64,000 nt of DNA from Pseudomonas mendocina (GTDB lineage Bacteria; Pseudomonadota; Gammaproteobacteria; Pseudomonadales; Pseudomonadaceae): assembly GCA_037482215.1 (NCBI GenBank), contig CP148074.1:3472001-3536000 (forward strand), given 5' to 3'. How positions within the stretch are numbered: position 1 is the first letter of the stretch; each line of letters starts with the position of its first letter. Positions 16,625 to 25,600 of the stretch are shown piece after piece. Both the position numbers and the translations under genes were made by a program. Under the pieces are notes generated by a model. The model made no database searches. It was not told where the DNA came from and saw only the letters and a program-made list of their open reading frames with translations.

Positions 16625-18065
16625 ATGAGTCTGCACAACCGAGTTCTCCCGCTAGCTGTTGCTATAAGCCTCTTTTCTACGATTGCTCTGCCTGCCACTG
16701 CCTTTAGCGCTGTTGCCAACGACGAACAACGTGTTCAGCTAGACGAACGTGCGTTCAGCGATCTGGTACACGACGCCTATATGTACGCTTACCCCTTGGT
16801 GACCATGGACGTCACGATGCGGCAAGCAGTCAACACTCCAGACGCCACCAGCATTGCGCGCCGCGCACCAGTAAACCAATTCGCCCATTACAGAACTTAC
16901 CCAGCCGCTGACGCGAAAGAGGTGGTGCGTTTCAACTTCGACACTCTGTACTCATTAGCTTGGATCGACACCCGCAAAGAACCCGTCATCCTCACACTGC
17001 CAGATAGCAAAGGCCGCTACTACCTAGCCCCTCTTCTGGATATGTGGACCGATGTATTTGCGGTACCCGGCACTCGCACCACGGGCAATAAAGCTGGCAA
17101 CTATGCCCTTACCGCCCCCGGCTGGGAAGCTGCCGGAAGGTGTTGAGGAAATCAAAGTCCCAACCTCGATGGTCTGGCTGATCACGCGTACACAGACAAA
17201 TGGTCCTGATGACTATGCCAACGTGCATGCCTTCCAAGACCAATTGAAACTCACGCCACTAAGTGCTTGGGGGACTGACTACACACCTCCCAAAGGTCTT
17301 CCAGTTAGAAAAGATCCGAATGATCAGGTTGCCCCACAAGAGCAAGTCAATGCCATGGATGGCGTGCAACTGCTGACTCGTTTCGCCGAACTCCTGAAAC
17401 TCTACCCACCGCATGCAAACGACTATCCGATGCTGCATCGCATGCAAGCGCTGGGTATTGAACCCGGCAAAGACTTTGATACCAGCCGCTTTACACCGGC
17501 ACAGCTTGAAGTCATCAGGGGTATGGCTAAAAACGTTCAGCAAGAAACTATTAAAGCCCTCAACACCGCCTCACTAGGGAAAGTGAAAAATGGCTGGAAC
17601 TGGTCTGATGACCTCGGAGCCTATGGCACCCGATACCGCGTACGGACACTTGTAGCGCTGGCAGGGCTGGGTGCCAACCTGCCGGAAGATGCCATCTATC
17701 CAAACGGTTTTGCCGACGCTGATGGCAACCCGTACTCGGGTAAAAACAACTATGTTTTACGTTTCGAGAAGGGCCAAATCCCCCCTGCTGATGCGTTCTG
17801 GTCATTGACCATGTACGACAGCAAAGGCTTTCAAATCGCCAACCCGATCGACCGCTTCGCACTGAGCAGTCACAGCAAACTGCACTACAACAGTGACGGT
17901 TCCCTTGAGCTGTACCTTCAACATAAATCTCCCGGTAAGGACAAAGAAAGTAATTGGCTACCGGCCCCTGAAGGCGACTTCCAACTCACGCTGCGCCTCT
18001 ACTCTCCAAGAGCTGAAATGCTTAAAGGTGAATGGACTCCGCCAGCCGTTCAGAAAGTTAAGTAA
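16625..18065 (+). pseudogene. DUF1254/DUF1214 exported protein, frameshifted
   Basis: The first part (16625 to about 17130) encodes a signal peptide (MSLHNRVLPLAVAISLFSTIALPATAFS) and the DUF1254 domain (DAYMYAYPLVTMD, RAPVNQFAHYRTYPA, VVRFNFDTLYSLAWIDTRKEP, VFAVPGTRTTG). The reading frame then runs into a stop at 17144-17146. The remainder of the protein (GKLPEGVEEIKVPTSMVW through PADAFWSLTMYDSKGF and the DUF1214 end at 18065) continues in another frame. Compared with the paralogue directly downstream, TGGAAAGGGAAG has become TGGGAAG at about 17131-17137, a 5-bp loss that explains the frame change. The rest of the coding sequence looks intact, so the event is recent or a sequencing error. 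A 16-bp gap to the next gene suggests an operon. Confidence 0.85.
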
Positions 18066-18081
18066 GTCGAGGGGGAATGAA

Positions 18082-19467
18082 ATGAGAAGTAAACTTATAG
18101 GCTCAATGCTGGTACTTGCCAGCAGTATTCCGGGCTGGGCTTATGCACAGGTGGGCCCAGATGAACTTCGTGAGATTGCACGCGACACTTACATCTACGC
18201 GTATCCATTACTAGTGATGCAGATCACCCGAGATGTCAGCACAAACGTCGAAAAAACTATAGACCTGCGTGCGCCAGTCAACCAACTCGCCCATGCTCGG
18301 GGCTTTCCTGACCACACTTATACCGATGTAGCCAGGCCAAATGCTGACACGCTGTATAGCGCTATTAGCTTTGATGTCAGCAAAGAACCACTGATTCTCG
18401 AAGTACCAGATGCAGGCGAGCGTTATTACATGCTCACCTTACAAGACTGGTGGACAGACGTATTTGCAGCCCCTGGCACCCGCACCACAGGCAATGGCGC
18501 ACAAACATTTGCTCTGGTTGGGCCGAACTGGAAAGGGAAGTTGCCTCAAGGTGTAACGGCCTACCAGAGCCCGACCAACGACGGACTGATGATCGGGCGA
18601 ACCAAAGCAAACGGCAAAGCTGACTACACTTCCGTCCATAGTTTTCAAAGCGGCATGCGCGCCTACCCATTGAGTGCGTACGGCAAGAGCTACAGTCCCC
18701 CCTCACAGCAGGTAAACCCTCAACAGGATATGAGTGCACCGCCGCTACAGATCGACAAGATGAGCGCTGAGGTTTATTTCGCCCGATTTGGTGACCTGCT
18801 ACAACGTAATCCACCGCATGCCAGTGACTACCCGATACTCGATCGTATGAAACGCATTGGCTTGGTAGCTGGAGAACCCTTCGAACTGAACAAACTCTCG
18901 CCCGAAGTGCAACAAGCCCTGCGCAATGCCGCTAATGACGCACTTCCCATGATCAAAAGTGCATTCCGTGACTCTGGCGTCCAGAAAAATGGCTGGAGCA
19001 TAAATCTCACAGCTATCGGCACCTACGGCACAGACTACTTGCGCCGGGCTGGCGTGGCCTACGCGGGCTTAGGCGCCAACGTAGTTGAGGACGCCATCTA
19101 CCCGAGCGCTTATACCGACAGCGAGGGTAAACCGCTGCAAAGTGACAAGCGCTATGTCATGCACTTCCCGGCCGATCAACTGCCACCAGTGCGAGGTTTC
19201 TGGTCGCTGACCATGTACGACGAGCGACAGTTGTTTGCAGCCAACCCAATCGACCGTTTTGCCATTGGTGATCGTGACAAACTCTCCTTCAACCCAGACG
19301 GCTCGCTGGATCTCTATATCCAGCGCGAGGCGCCAGAGCAGGACAAGCAGTCGAACTGGCTGCCAGCGCCAGCCAGTGGAACCTTTAGTATGAACATGCG
19401 CCTGTATTGGCCGCAGAGTTCTGCCCTGACAGGGAAATGGACACCACCGCAGGTCAAGGCTCTTTGA
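18082..19467 (+). CDS. DUF1254/DUF1214 domain exported protein, intact paralogue
   Basis: This 461-residue protein starts with a signal peptide (MRSKLIGSMLVLASSIPGWAYAQ). It carries the DUF1254 domain (DTYIYAYPLLVMQITRD, RAPVNQLAHARGFPDHTYTDVARPNADTLYS, DWWTDVFAAPGTRTTG) and then the DUF1214 domain (YAGLGANVVEDAIYPSAYTDSEG, GFWSLTMYDERQLFAANPIDRF, SNWLPAP, MRLYWPQ). The function of the family is not established. The start is chosen from GAGGGGGA a few bases upstream and the following signal peptide; the longer frame back to 17893 lies inside the previous gene. It is a tandem duplicate of the broken upstream copy, with the same domain order and many shared segments. Confidence 0.9.
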   Translation: MRSKLIGSMLVLASSIPGWAYAQVGPDELREIARDTYIYAYPLLVMQITRDVSTNVEKTIDLRAPVNQLAHARGFPDHTYTDVARPNADTLYSAISFDVSKEPLILEVPDAGERYYMLTLQDWWTDVFAAPGTRTTGNGAQTFALVGPNWKGKLPQGVTAYQSPTNDGLMIGRTKANGKADYTSVHSFQSGMRAYPLSAYGKSYSPPSQQVNPQQDMSAPPLQIDKMSAEVYFARFGDLLQRNPPHASDYPILDRMKRIGLVAGEPFELNKLSPEVQQALRNAANDALPMIKSAFRDSGVQKNGWSINLTAIGTYGTDYLRRAGVAYAGLGANVVEDAIYPSAYTDSEGKPLQSDKRYVMHFPADQLPPVRGFWSLTMYDERQLFAANPIDRFAIGDRDKLSFNPDGSLDLYIQREAPEQDKQSNWLPAPASGTFSMNMRLYWPQSSALTGKWTPPQVKAL

Positions 19468-19569
19468 GCCAACAACCCGCTGATATAAATGACTGACCAG
19501 TCAAAACACCACCCGAGTGCCTGCATTTAGGCAAGCCGCTCTCGGTTTGAGGTCAATCAGGCACAGGCA

Positions 19570-19603
19570 TAAAAAAAACCGCCCCATAAGGGGCGGTTTT
19601 TTT
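19570..19603. terminator. bidirectional intrinsic terminator
   Basis: A stem of CCGCCCC/GGGGCGG with a 4-nt loop is flanked by an A-run on the left and a T-run on the right, so it can terminate both the DUF1254 operon and the convergent OmpA-like gene. Confidence 0.92.
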
Positions 19604-19614
19604 GAGACTCAAGC

Positions 19615-20400
19615 TTAGTTGACCACGGAGGAACGTGGTGCAACTGGCTTGTTGTCGTTGGAGATGGTCACTTCCACACGACGGTTCATCGCACGACCAG
19701 ACACGCTGCTGTTGTCTGCCACTGGGTACTGCTTGCCGTAACCCTGGGTCACGATGCGGCTTGGGCTTACACCCATCTTGATCAGTGCAACTTGCACCGA
19801 AGTGGCACGACGCTCGGACAGGGTTTGGTTGTAAGCATCAGAACCGGTGCTGTCGGTGTAGCCTTCAACGATCACTTTGCGATCTGGGTTTTCTTGAAGG
19901 AACTGGGCCAGCTTGTTGATGTTAGCCAGGCCACCGGCTTTCAGCTCGGACTTGTTGGTAGCGAACAGTACGTCACCAAAGGTCACCAGGGTGCCGCGCT
20001 CGGTTTGCTTGGCGTTCAGGCTGTTTTGCAGCTGGCGAATCTGTGCATCACGGGCTTCGAGCAGAGCGCGAGCACGTTGGTCACCAGCGTCTTTGAGTTG
20101 AATCTCAGCGCTACGCAAAGCGATGGTTTGCTTGGCCACTTCAACGCGTTGGTTGGTCAGGTAGGCCAGTTGATCCACTTTCTCTTCGCTTTCGTTGTCA
20201 CGGAAAGCTTGCTCGGTTTTCTTCAGCCAGTCGCCTGCTTCCTGAGTTTCCAGAGCGGCTACTTTAGTGGCCTGAGGATCTGCTTGTAGGCTGGAATAGT
20301 TGCTGCGAGCAGCTTCCAGGTTAGCGTTAGGGTCGGTCGAGCAGGCAGCCAGTGCAACGCTCATTGCGAGCAGGGCCGGGATCATAATGTGCTTATGCAT
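19615..20400 (-). CDS. OmpA-family lipoprotein with N-terminal DUF4398-like region
   Basis: This 261-residue protein has a lipoprotein signal ending in the lipobox LAAC (Cys20). A helical DUF4398-like region follows (LEAARSNYSSLQADP to about residue 130), and a C-terminal OmpA peptidoglycan-binding domain (FGDVLFATNKSELKAGGLANINKLAQFL, VEGYTDSTGSDAYNQTLSERRA, VTQGYGKQYPVADN, MNRRVEVTI). It would be anchored in the outer membrane and bind peptidoglycan. The start at 20400 is chosen because AAAGGA lies about 10 bp upstream. It forms a pair with the DUF4398 lipoprotein encoded just upstream, and a strong terminator follows. Confidence 0.92.
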   Translation of the reverse strand: MHKHIMIPALLAMSVALAACSTDPNANLEAARSNYSSLQADPQATKVAALETQEAGDWLKKTEQAFRDNESEEKVDQLAYLTNQRVEVAKQTIALRSAEIQLKDAGDQRARALLEARDAQIRQLQNSLNAKQTERGTLVTFGDVLFATNKSELKAGGLANINKLAQFLQENPDRKVIVEGYTDSTGSDAYNQTLSERRATSVQVALIKMGVSPSRIVTQGYGKQYPVADNSSVSGRAMNRRVEVTISNDNKPVAPRSSVVN

Positions 20401-20445
20401 AGATTTTTCGTCCTTTAACAATTACCAGAGGCAGGGCAGTGGCGC

Positions 20446-20844
20446 TTATTGAGCGCTACGCAGACCTTCCTGACGCAGTTCCTGTACGCCTTTGTGTGCA
20501 TCTTGCAGAGCGCGCTCTGCTTTACCGGCTTGAGCTTTGCGCTCAGCTACGCGGGCATCCCACTCGGCTTGTTCAGCCAGGCGACGGGCCTCATCGTAAT
20601 CACTCTCGTGCAAGGCAAATTCAGCCTGCTTCAGCTTGTCCTGAGCAGACTTGGTTTCCACAGGTGCATATTCTGGGCCGCCGGCGGAAACAGCACTGTT
20701 TACCACTGACTTGGTCACAGCAAGTTGCTCAGTTGGCGGATTACCGGCACAACCTGCCAGCACCAGGCTACTCCCTAGGACCAGTGCGGCAAGCTTCAGC
20801 CCGCGAACTGGGCTAGCTGAGGTTTGTTCAGTGTTGTTTTTCAT
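20446..20844 (-). CDS. DUF4398 domain lipoprotein
   Basis: This 132-residue protein has a lipoprotein signal (LKLAALVLGSSLVLAGC, lipidated Cys32) and a DUF4398 helical region rich in Ala, Glu and Lys (SVVNSAVSAGGPEYAP, KLKQAEFALHESDYDEARRLAEQAEWDARVAERKAQAGKAERAL). It lies 45 bp upstream of the OmpA-like lipoprotein, whose N-terminal half has the same character, so the two may act together at the cell envelope. The start at 20844 has GGAG about 9 bp upstream; an ATG two codons earlier is possible. Confidence 0.85.
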   Translation of the reverse strand: MKNNTEQTSASPVRGLKLAALVLGSSLVLAGCAGNPPTEQLAVTKSVVNSAVSAGGPEYAPVETKSAQDKLKQAEFALHESDYDEARRLAEQAEWDARVAERKAQAGKAERALQDAHKGVQELRQEGLRSAQ

Positions 20845-21259
20845 AGTCATCAACTCCATTGTTCGACTCTGTTGAAACATATCTATCCATCCTGGCTAAT
20901 AAAGCCTTGCCAGCGCTGATCTTCGACAGCCACACCAGAGGCAGTCAAAAAAAGTGATGGCAAGGTGTAGGACATAAGAATTTTCTGAATAGTTCAGACT
21001 GAATGTACTAGTACCTAGGTGTTGGTCATCGAGCAGACTTCAGTGTAGGCGGTGTTTTTTCAGGCGTTGCACGAAGTTACCAACGGTACTTTTCATAAAC
21101 AAAAACCCTGAAATTAGCACTTAAGTTTTCCAGCACATGCCAACCATGCAAGCGCATGCATCCAGGGCTATACGCAACGGCCTGAACGCAGGAGGAAGAA
21201 ATACTCAAGTGAGCTTCGAAACGCGAGCATGCCCCAGCGAGCGCCGGGGCTTGGAGGAG
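20845..21259. other. intergenic region upstream of the lipoprotein pair
   Basis: This 415-bp gap lies between phoH (whose 3' end is at 21260) and the DUF4398 gene, both on the minus strand. It must contain the promoter for the lipoprotein pair. A short inverted repeat GCCCC/GGGGC near 21231-21250 could end phoH transcription but lacks a T-run. I see no gene or structured RNA that I can name. Confidence 0.45.
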
Positions 21260-22651
21260 TTACATATGGCTTTCGGCGTACTCCGCCAGAATCGAACGTG
21301 GCACACCTTGCAGTGTGATATGAACGCCGTGCTCAAAGTCCTTGAAACGCTCCGTCAGATAGGTCAAGCCTGAACTTGGAGCAGACAGGTACGGCGTATC
21401 AATCTGCGCCAGGTTGCCCAGACAAATTACCTTGGAACCGTTACCGGCACGGGTAATGATGGTTTTCATCTGGTGCGGGGTCAGGTTCTGGCACTCGTCG
21501 ATCAGGATCAAACTCTGCTGGAAGCTACGGCCACGGATGTAGTTGAGAGACTTAAACTGCAACGGCACCTTTTGCAGGATGTAATCCACACTGCCGTGGG
21601 TGTTCTCGTCATCTAGGTGCAGCGCCTCAAGGTTATCGGTGATCGCACCGAGCCACGGCTCCATCTTTTCCGCTTCAGTACCGGGCAAAAAGCCGATTTC
21701 CTGATCCAGCCCTTGCACGCTGCGGGTTGCGATAATACGGCGGTATCGCTTGGTCACCATGGTCTGCTCAATCGCAGCGGCCAGCGCCAGAATGGTTTTG
21801 CCTGAACCCGCCGCACCTGACAAGTTGACCAAGTGGATATCCGGATCAAGCAAAGCATACAGCGCCAGCGCCTGATAAATATCCCGAGGCTTTAAGCCCC
21901 AAGCTTCCTGATGCAGCAGCGGTTCCTGATGCAGATCGAGGATGGTCATCTCGCCGTTTTCAATGCCCTTGATCCAGCCCACAAAGCCCTGTTCATCGAG
22001 GATAAATTCATTCACATGCACCGCAGGCAGGTTGTCAGTCAGTTGCACCGTGTGCCAGGTGCGGCCATGGCCCTGACGGGTTTCCACTTTACTGACGCGC
22101 TCCCAGAATGAGCCCTCCATATCGTGGTAACCCTGAGACAACAGGGAGACGTCATCCACCAACTGATCGGTGTGGTAATCCTCGGAGTTGATGCCACAAG
22201 CCCGAGCTTTCAGGCGCATGTTGATATCTTTAGTCACCAGCACCACGTTGAGGCCAGGACGGTGTGACTTGAGTTCAACCAGCTGGTTGATGATGCGGTT
22301 GTCGTTGAGGTCCTCCGGCAGCCAAGTCACCGGGGCTGCGCTCTTACTCATAAGAATCGACAGAAAGCCACAAGGTCCACTCTTATCACGCTGAATGGCA
22401 ACACCGTGCTCCACCTCCTCCGGAGAGGCGCTACCCAGAATCTTATCGATCAGTCGAATGGCCTGACGGCACTCAGCCGCTACGCCTTGTTTACCGCTTT
22501 TGAGTTTGTCCAGCTCCTCCAGAACCGTCATCGGGATGGCGACATGATGCTCTTCAAAATTCAGCAAGGCGTTCGGATCGTGGATCAGCACATTGGTATC
22601 GAGGGCATACAGGGTTGGAGCGGTAGACTTGCGGCGTCCATGGTCATCCAT
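21260..22651 (-). CDS. PIN domain-PhoH family ATPase
   Basis: This 463-residue protein joins an N-terminal PIN-type nuclease-like domain (YALDTNVLIHDPNALLNFEEH, VLEELDKLKSG, VVLVTKDINMRLKARACGI) to a C-terminal PhoH ATPase with Walker A GAAGSGKT, the Walker B-like LILIDECQNLTPHQM, and IRGRSFQQS. The same domain order is found in the YlaK/PhoH2 type, which has been linked to RNA unwinding and cleavage. The role here is inferred. The start at 22651 (MDDHGRRKS) is preferred over 22669 because a GGTGCTCGAG stretch precedes it and it fits family length. The gene appears to be monocistronic. Confidence 0.9.
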   Translation of the reverse strand: MDDHGRRKSTAPTLYALDTNVLIHDPNALLNFEEHHVAIPMTVLEELDKLKSGKQGVAAECRQAIRLIDKILGSASPEEVEHGVAIQRDKSGPCGFLSILMSKSAAPVTWLPEDLNDNRIINQLVELKSHRPGLNVVLVTKDINMRLKARACGINSEDYHTDQLVDDVSLLSQGYHDMEGSFWERVSKVETRQGHGRTWHTVQLTDNLPAVHVNEFILDEQGFVGWIKGIENGEMTILDLHQEPLLHQEAWGLKPRDIYQALALYALLDPDIHLVNLSGAAGSGKTILALAAAIEQTMVTKRYRRIIATRSVQGLDQEIGFLPGTEAEKMEPWLGAITDNLEALHLDDENTHGSVDYILQKVPLQFKSLNYIRGRSFQQSLILIDECQNLTPHQMKTIITRAGNGSKVICLGNLAQIDTPYLSAPSSGLTYLTERFKDFEHGVHITLQGVPRSILAEYAESHM

Positions 22652-23073
22652 ACTCGAGCACCTTCTCATTGTGGCCGGGCGGTACAGCTCATGACTGCAC
22701 CGAAAAAGGCCGCCAAACGCTCAACCGGAGATTGAGAACAGGCAGAAATGTGAAGGCCAGTGGCCGCCACCTGTCTGCAGGGTTCGGCGGTCTTGAATGA
22801 CTAATTACTCCAAAAAAAGTGACAGAAAAATGTTTTTTTGAGGTTTTCCCTATTTATTTGTCGGCACGACGATTGACCCTTGGCGCCACCAAAAATGCGG
22901 TCTACATTCAGTAGTCCTACCGGACGAAAACTAACGCCCAAACTCGTCGCCCCCCTCTACATCCCTCGACTTAAACAGCCTATTACATCCGACTATCCAT
23001 CTAATCGCCCTAATAGGTGGTTTCAACCGTGTACACCTTCTAGAATCGGCCGGGTATCTCAAGGAGCCTGCTT
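22652..23073. other. divergent intergenic region phoH-yaaA
   Basis: This 422-bp region separates the divergent phoH and yaaA genes. It contains an AT-rich tract near 22805-22860 suitable for promoters and the AAGGAG ribosome binding site of yaaA near 23060. No repeat, operator or extra gene is visible to me. Confidence 0.45.
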
Positions 23074-23853
23074 ATGTTGATGGTGATTTCCCCGGCCAAA
23101 ACCCTCGATTACGAAACCGCGCCGGTGACACAACGCTTTACCCAGCCCGAACATCTGGATCACTCGCAGGAGCTGATTGAACAGCTGCGTGAACTGACCC
23201 CGGCACAGATTGCCGAGCTGATGCACCTCTCTGACAAGCTCGCTGGCCTCAATGCTGCGCGTTTTGGCAGCTGGCAGCGCCCGTTCACCCCAGACAACGC
23301 CAAACAGGCCCTGCTGGCTTTTAAAGGCGATGTGTATACCGGCCTGAATGCCGAAGATTTCAGCGAAGACGATTTCGACTTTGCCCAAACTCACCTGCGC
23401 ATGCTCTCCGGCCTCTATGGCCTGCTGCGCCCGCTGGATCTGATGCAACCTTACCGCCTGGAAATGGGCACCAAGTTTGCCAACCACAAAGGCAAAAACC
23501 TGTACGAGTTCTGGGGTGAGCAAATCAGTAGCTGGCTGAACGAAGCGCTGGCAGCTCAAGGCGATGACGTGCTGCTCAACTTGGCTTCCAACGAATACTT
23601 CAGCGCGGTCAAACGCAAAGCCCTGAACGCCCGGATCATCGACACCGAGTTCAAGGACCTGAAAAACGGCCAGTACAAGATCATCAGCTTCTACGCCAAA
23701 AAGGCCCGTGGCCTGATGGCCCGCTATGTGATCAAAGAGCGCCTGACCAACCCGGAAAAGCTTAAGGACTTTAACCTCGACGGCTATTACTACAGCCCTG
23801 AGCAGTCCAAGCCTGATAGCCTGGTGTTTCTGCGCGATCACCCTGAGGACTGA
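23074..23853 (+). CDS. yaaA: peroxide stress protein YaaA (DUF328)
   Basis: This 259-residue protein matches YaaA throughout: [81 protein letters not shown] and [15 protein letters not shown]. In E. coli, YaaA limits intracellular iron and DNA damage during hydrogen peroxide stress. AAGGAG lies about 9 bp before the ATG. A small membrane protein gene follows 3 bp after the stop, suggesting co-transcription. Confidence 0.95.
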   Translation: MLMVISPAKTLDYETAPVTQRFTQPEHLDHSQELIEQLRELTPAQIAELMHLSDKLAGLNAARFGSWQRPFTPDNAKQALLAFKGDVYTGLNAEDFSEDDFDFAQTHLRMLSGLYGLLRPLDLMQPYRLEMGTKFANHKGKNLYEFWGEQISSWLNEALAAQGDDVLLNLASNEYFSAVKRKALNARIIDTEFKDLKNGQYKIISFYAKKARGLMARYVIKERLTNPEKLKDFNLDGYYYSPEQSKPDSLVFLRDHPED

Positions 23854-23856
23854 TGC

Positions 23857-24321
23857 ATGTTGTTTGGCGCGTTCCTGCTGCTGTGTTGGCTGGTATTACT
23901 GGTTCGCTATCCACGCAAGGCTTTGCCGATCTCGCTCGGCGCCATGGCAGGGCTGGGGCTGGTTGCCAGCTGGGTACTGTGGGAGGAAGCACGGGATAAC
24001 CAGCAACTCTCACGCCTGCAACTGACCTTGAGTTACGCGCCAGATAAATGTCCGATCGACCGGCCGCTGACGTTTGAGTTGAAGAACGACAGCAAAGCCG
24101 CGTTACAAGAGCTGCACTGGGAAATTGCCGCCTACCGTCCCGGTGAAACGGTTAATCTTGCTCAGCGTTTGTATGAGACACCCCGCTACTCTGGCCCAGG
24201 TGAGTTGCCACCGGGTGAGACGTGGCAGACCTGCTTACCCATGCCCACCCTGCGCAGTGGTTATCGGCCCAGTACTCTCGAGTTCCGCGCCGAAAGCCTG
24301 CAAGGCACCTTCAACTACTGA
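23857..24321 (+). CDS. hypothetical small membrane-anchored protein
   Basis: This 154-residue protein has two N-terminal hydrophobic segments (LFGAFLLLCWLVLLV and ISLGAMAGLGLVASWVLW). A soluble region follows that looks like a small beta domain (LTLSYAPDKCPIDRPLTFELKNDSKAALQELHWEIAAYRPG to the end), with two cysteines (CPIDRP and TCLPMP) that could pair in the periplasm. I do not recognise a characterised family. It starts 3 bp after yaaA and is followed by an SDR gene 28 bp later, so it belongs to the same unit. Confidence 0.75.
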   Translation: MLFGAFLLLCWLVLLVRYPRKALPISLGAMAGLGLVASWVLWEEARDNQQLSRLQLTLSYAPDKCPIDRPLTFELKNDSKAALQELHWEIAAYRPGETVNLAQRLYETPRYSGPGELPPGETWQTCLPMPTLRSGYRPSTLEFRAESLQGTFNY

Positions 24322-24349
24322 TAACAATCCATAACGACAGGAGTTTGCC

Positions 24350-25180
24350 ATGCCTCAACCCAGCGTTCTGATCACCGGATGTTCCAGCGGCATTGGCCGC
24401 GCCCTGGCTGATGCATTCAAGCAAGCGGGTTATCAGGTCTGGGCTACGGCGCGTAAAGCTGAGGATGTGCAGACACTTGAAGCGGCAGGCTTTAACACCG
24501 CGCAACTGGATGTGAATGACGGCCTCGCATTGGGCGAGTTGGCTGACCGCCTTAAAAGCGAAATCGGCGGGCTGGATGTTCTAATCAACAACGCAGGTTT
24601 CGGCGCCATGGGCCCGTTGTTGGATGGCGGCGTTGAAGCCATGCGCAAGCAGTTTGAAACCAACGTCTTTTCCATCATCGGCGTCACCCGCGCTATGTTC
24701 CCGCTGCTGCGCCAGAACAAAGGGCTGGTGGTGAATATTGGCAGTATCTCCTCGGTGTTGATCACCCCGTTTGCTGGCACCTACTGCGCCTCCAAAGCCG
24801 CCGTGTCTGCCCTGACGGGCTCGCTGCGGATGGAGCTATCGCCCTTCGGTGTCGACGTGATGGAAGTTCAACCCGGCGCCATTCAATCCAGCTTTGGCGC
24901 CAATGCGACACAACAGGCCGAACAGCTGATTGATGAAGCCTCGCCCTGGTGGCCGATCCGCGACGGCATCCGTGCCCGCGCCATGGCCTCGCAGGACAAA
25001 CCAACCCCGGCCACTGAATTCGCCCAGAAGCTACTGCGCGAAGTACAGAAAAAGCCCCGTGCCCGGCGCGTGCGCATCGGCAATGGCAGCCGCGCCCTGC
25101 CCTTGCTCGTTAGCTTGCTTCCTCAAGGGCTGATTGAAGGCATGATGAAAAAACGCTTCGGCTTGAATCGGTCGCTGTAA
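24350..25180 (+). CDS. short-chain dehydrogenase/reductase
   Basis: This 276-residue SDR of the classical type has the cofactor motif TGCSSGIG (residues 9-16), the NNAG motif in DVLINNAGFGAMG, the catalytic Ser in NIGSISSVL, and Tyr145/Lys149 in YCASK. The first-strand region WATARK suggests NADP(H). The C-terminal KPRARRVRIGNGSRALPLLVSLLP is like SDRs annotated as acting on lipids or steroids, but no substrate can be assigned. AGGAG lies 8 bp before the ATG. It is in a row with yaaA and two membrane proteins. Confidence 0.92.
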   Translation: MPQPSVLITGCSSGIGRALADAFKQAGYQVWATARKAEDVQTLEAAGFNTAQLDVNDGLALGELADRLKSEIGGLDVLINNAGFGAMGPLLDGGVEAMRKQFETNVFSIIGVTRAMFPLLRQNKGLVVNIGSISSVLITPFAGTYCASKAAVSALTGSLRMELSPFGVDVMEVQPGAIQSSFGANATQQAEQLIDEASPWWPIRDGIRARAMASQDKPTPATEFAQKLLREVQKKPRARRVRIGNGSRALPLLVSLLPQGLIEGMMKKRFGLNRSL

Positions 25181-25183
25181 ACA

Positions 25184-25561
25184 ATGACTCAGCCAACTCT
25201 GCGTAACGTGGTAATCAGCCATCTCGCCATTGGCGGCGTGGTCGGCGCTATCGTCGTCAACCTGCTGCTGCGCACCTTTGTAAAACTCGGCGGAGTTGTT
25301 GCCACCGTGGCCGCAGCGGCGCTGGTGGCTGCGGGTATGGCGCTGTGGTTTCGCTGGCGCGAACAACGTCCAATGCAGACCGGTGAACGCTGGCGCCTGC
25401 TGGGCTTATACAGCGGGATTCTCGGTGTGCTGTACCTAGGCTTGCTGGGCATGATGATGCTCAAGGAAGACCCAAGCCCCATGGGTACACTGATCTTCGG
25501 CCTGCATTACTTCTGCTACCCGCTGCTGGCGTGGCTGTTTACTCGCCAAAGTAATTCGTAG
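25184..25561 (+). CDS. hypothetical integral membrane protein
   Basis: This 125-residue protein has about four hydrophobic segments (VVISHLAIGGVVGAIVVNLLL, VATVAAAALVAAGMALWF, LGLYSGILGVLYLGLLGMMML, GLHYFCYPLLAWLF). It starts 3 bp after the SDR gene and is followed by a strong terminator, so it is the last gene of the yaaA unit. No family with a known role is recognised. Confidence 0.75.
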   Translation: MTQPTLRNVVISHLAIGGVVGAIVVNLLLRTFVKLGGVVATVAAAALVAAGMALWFRWREQRPMQTGERWRLLGLYSGILGVLYLGLLGMMMLKEDPSPMGTLIFGLHYFCYPLLAWLFTRQSNS

Positions 25562-25566
25562 CAGTA

Positions 25567-25596
25567 AAAAAGGGTGTCCGATCTGGACACCCTTTT
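25567..25596. terminator. bidirectional intrinsic terminator
   Basis: AAGGGTGTCC and GGACACCCTT pair around a 5-nt loop, with an A-run on the left and a T-run on the right. It sits between the convergent membrane protein gene and the cytochrome c gene of the gluconate dehydrogenase operon. Confidence 0.9.
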
Positions 25597-25600
25597 CGTT

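Noticed and set aside
17052..17140. A separate gene starting at 17052
   Set aside because: The first 80 or so bases read out of frame within the first DUF1254 copy; the rest is the continuation of that gene after the deletion.
21231..21250. A terminator after phoH
   Set aside because: The GCCCC/GGGGC arms are short with a 10-nt loop and no T-run, so it is not listed as a feature.
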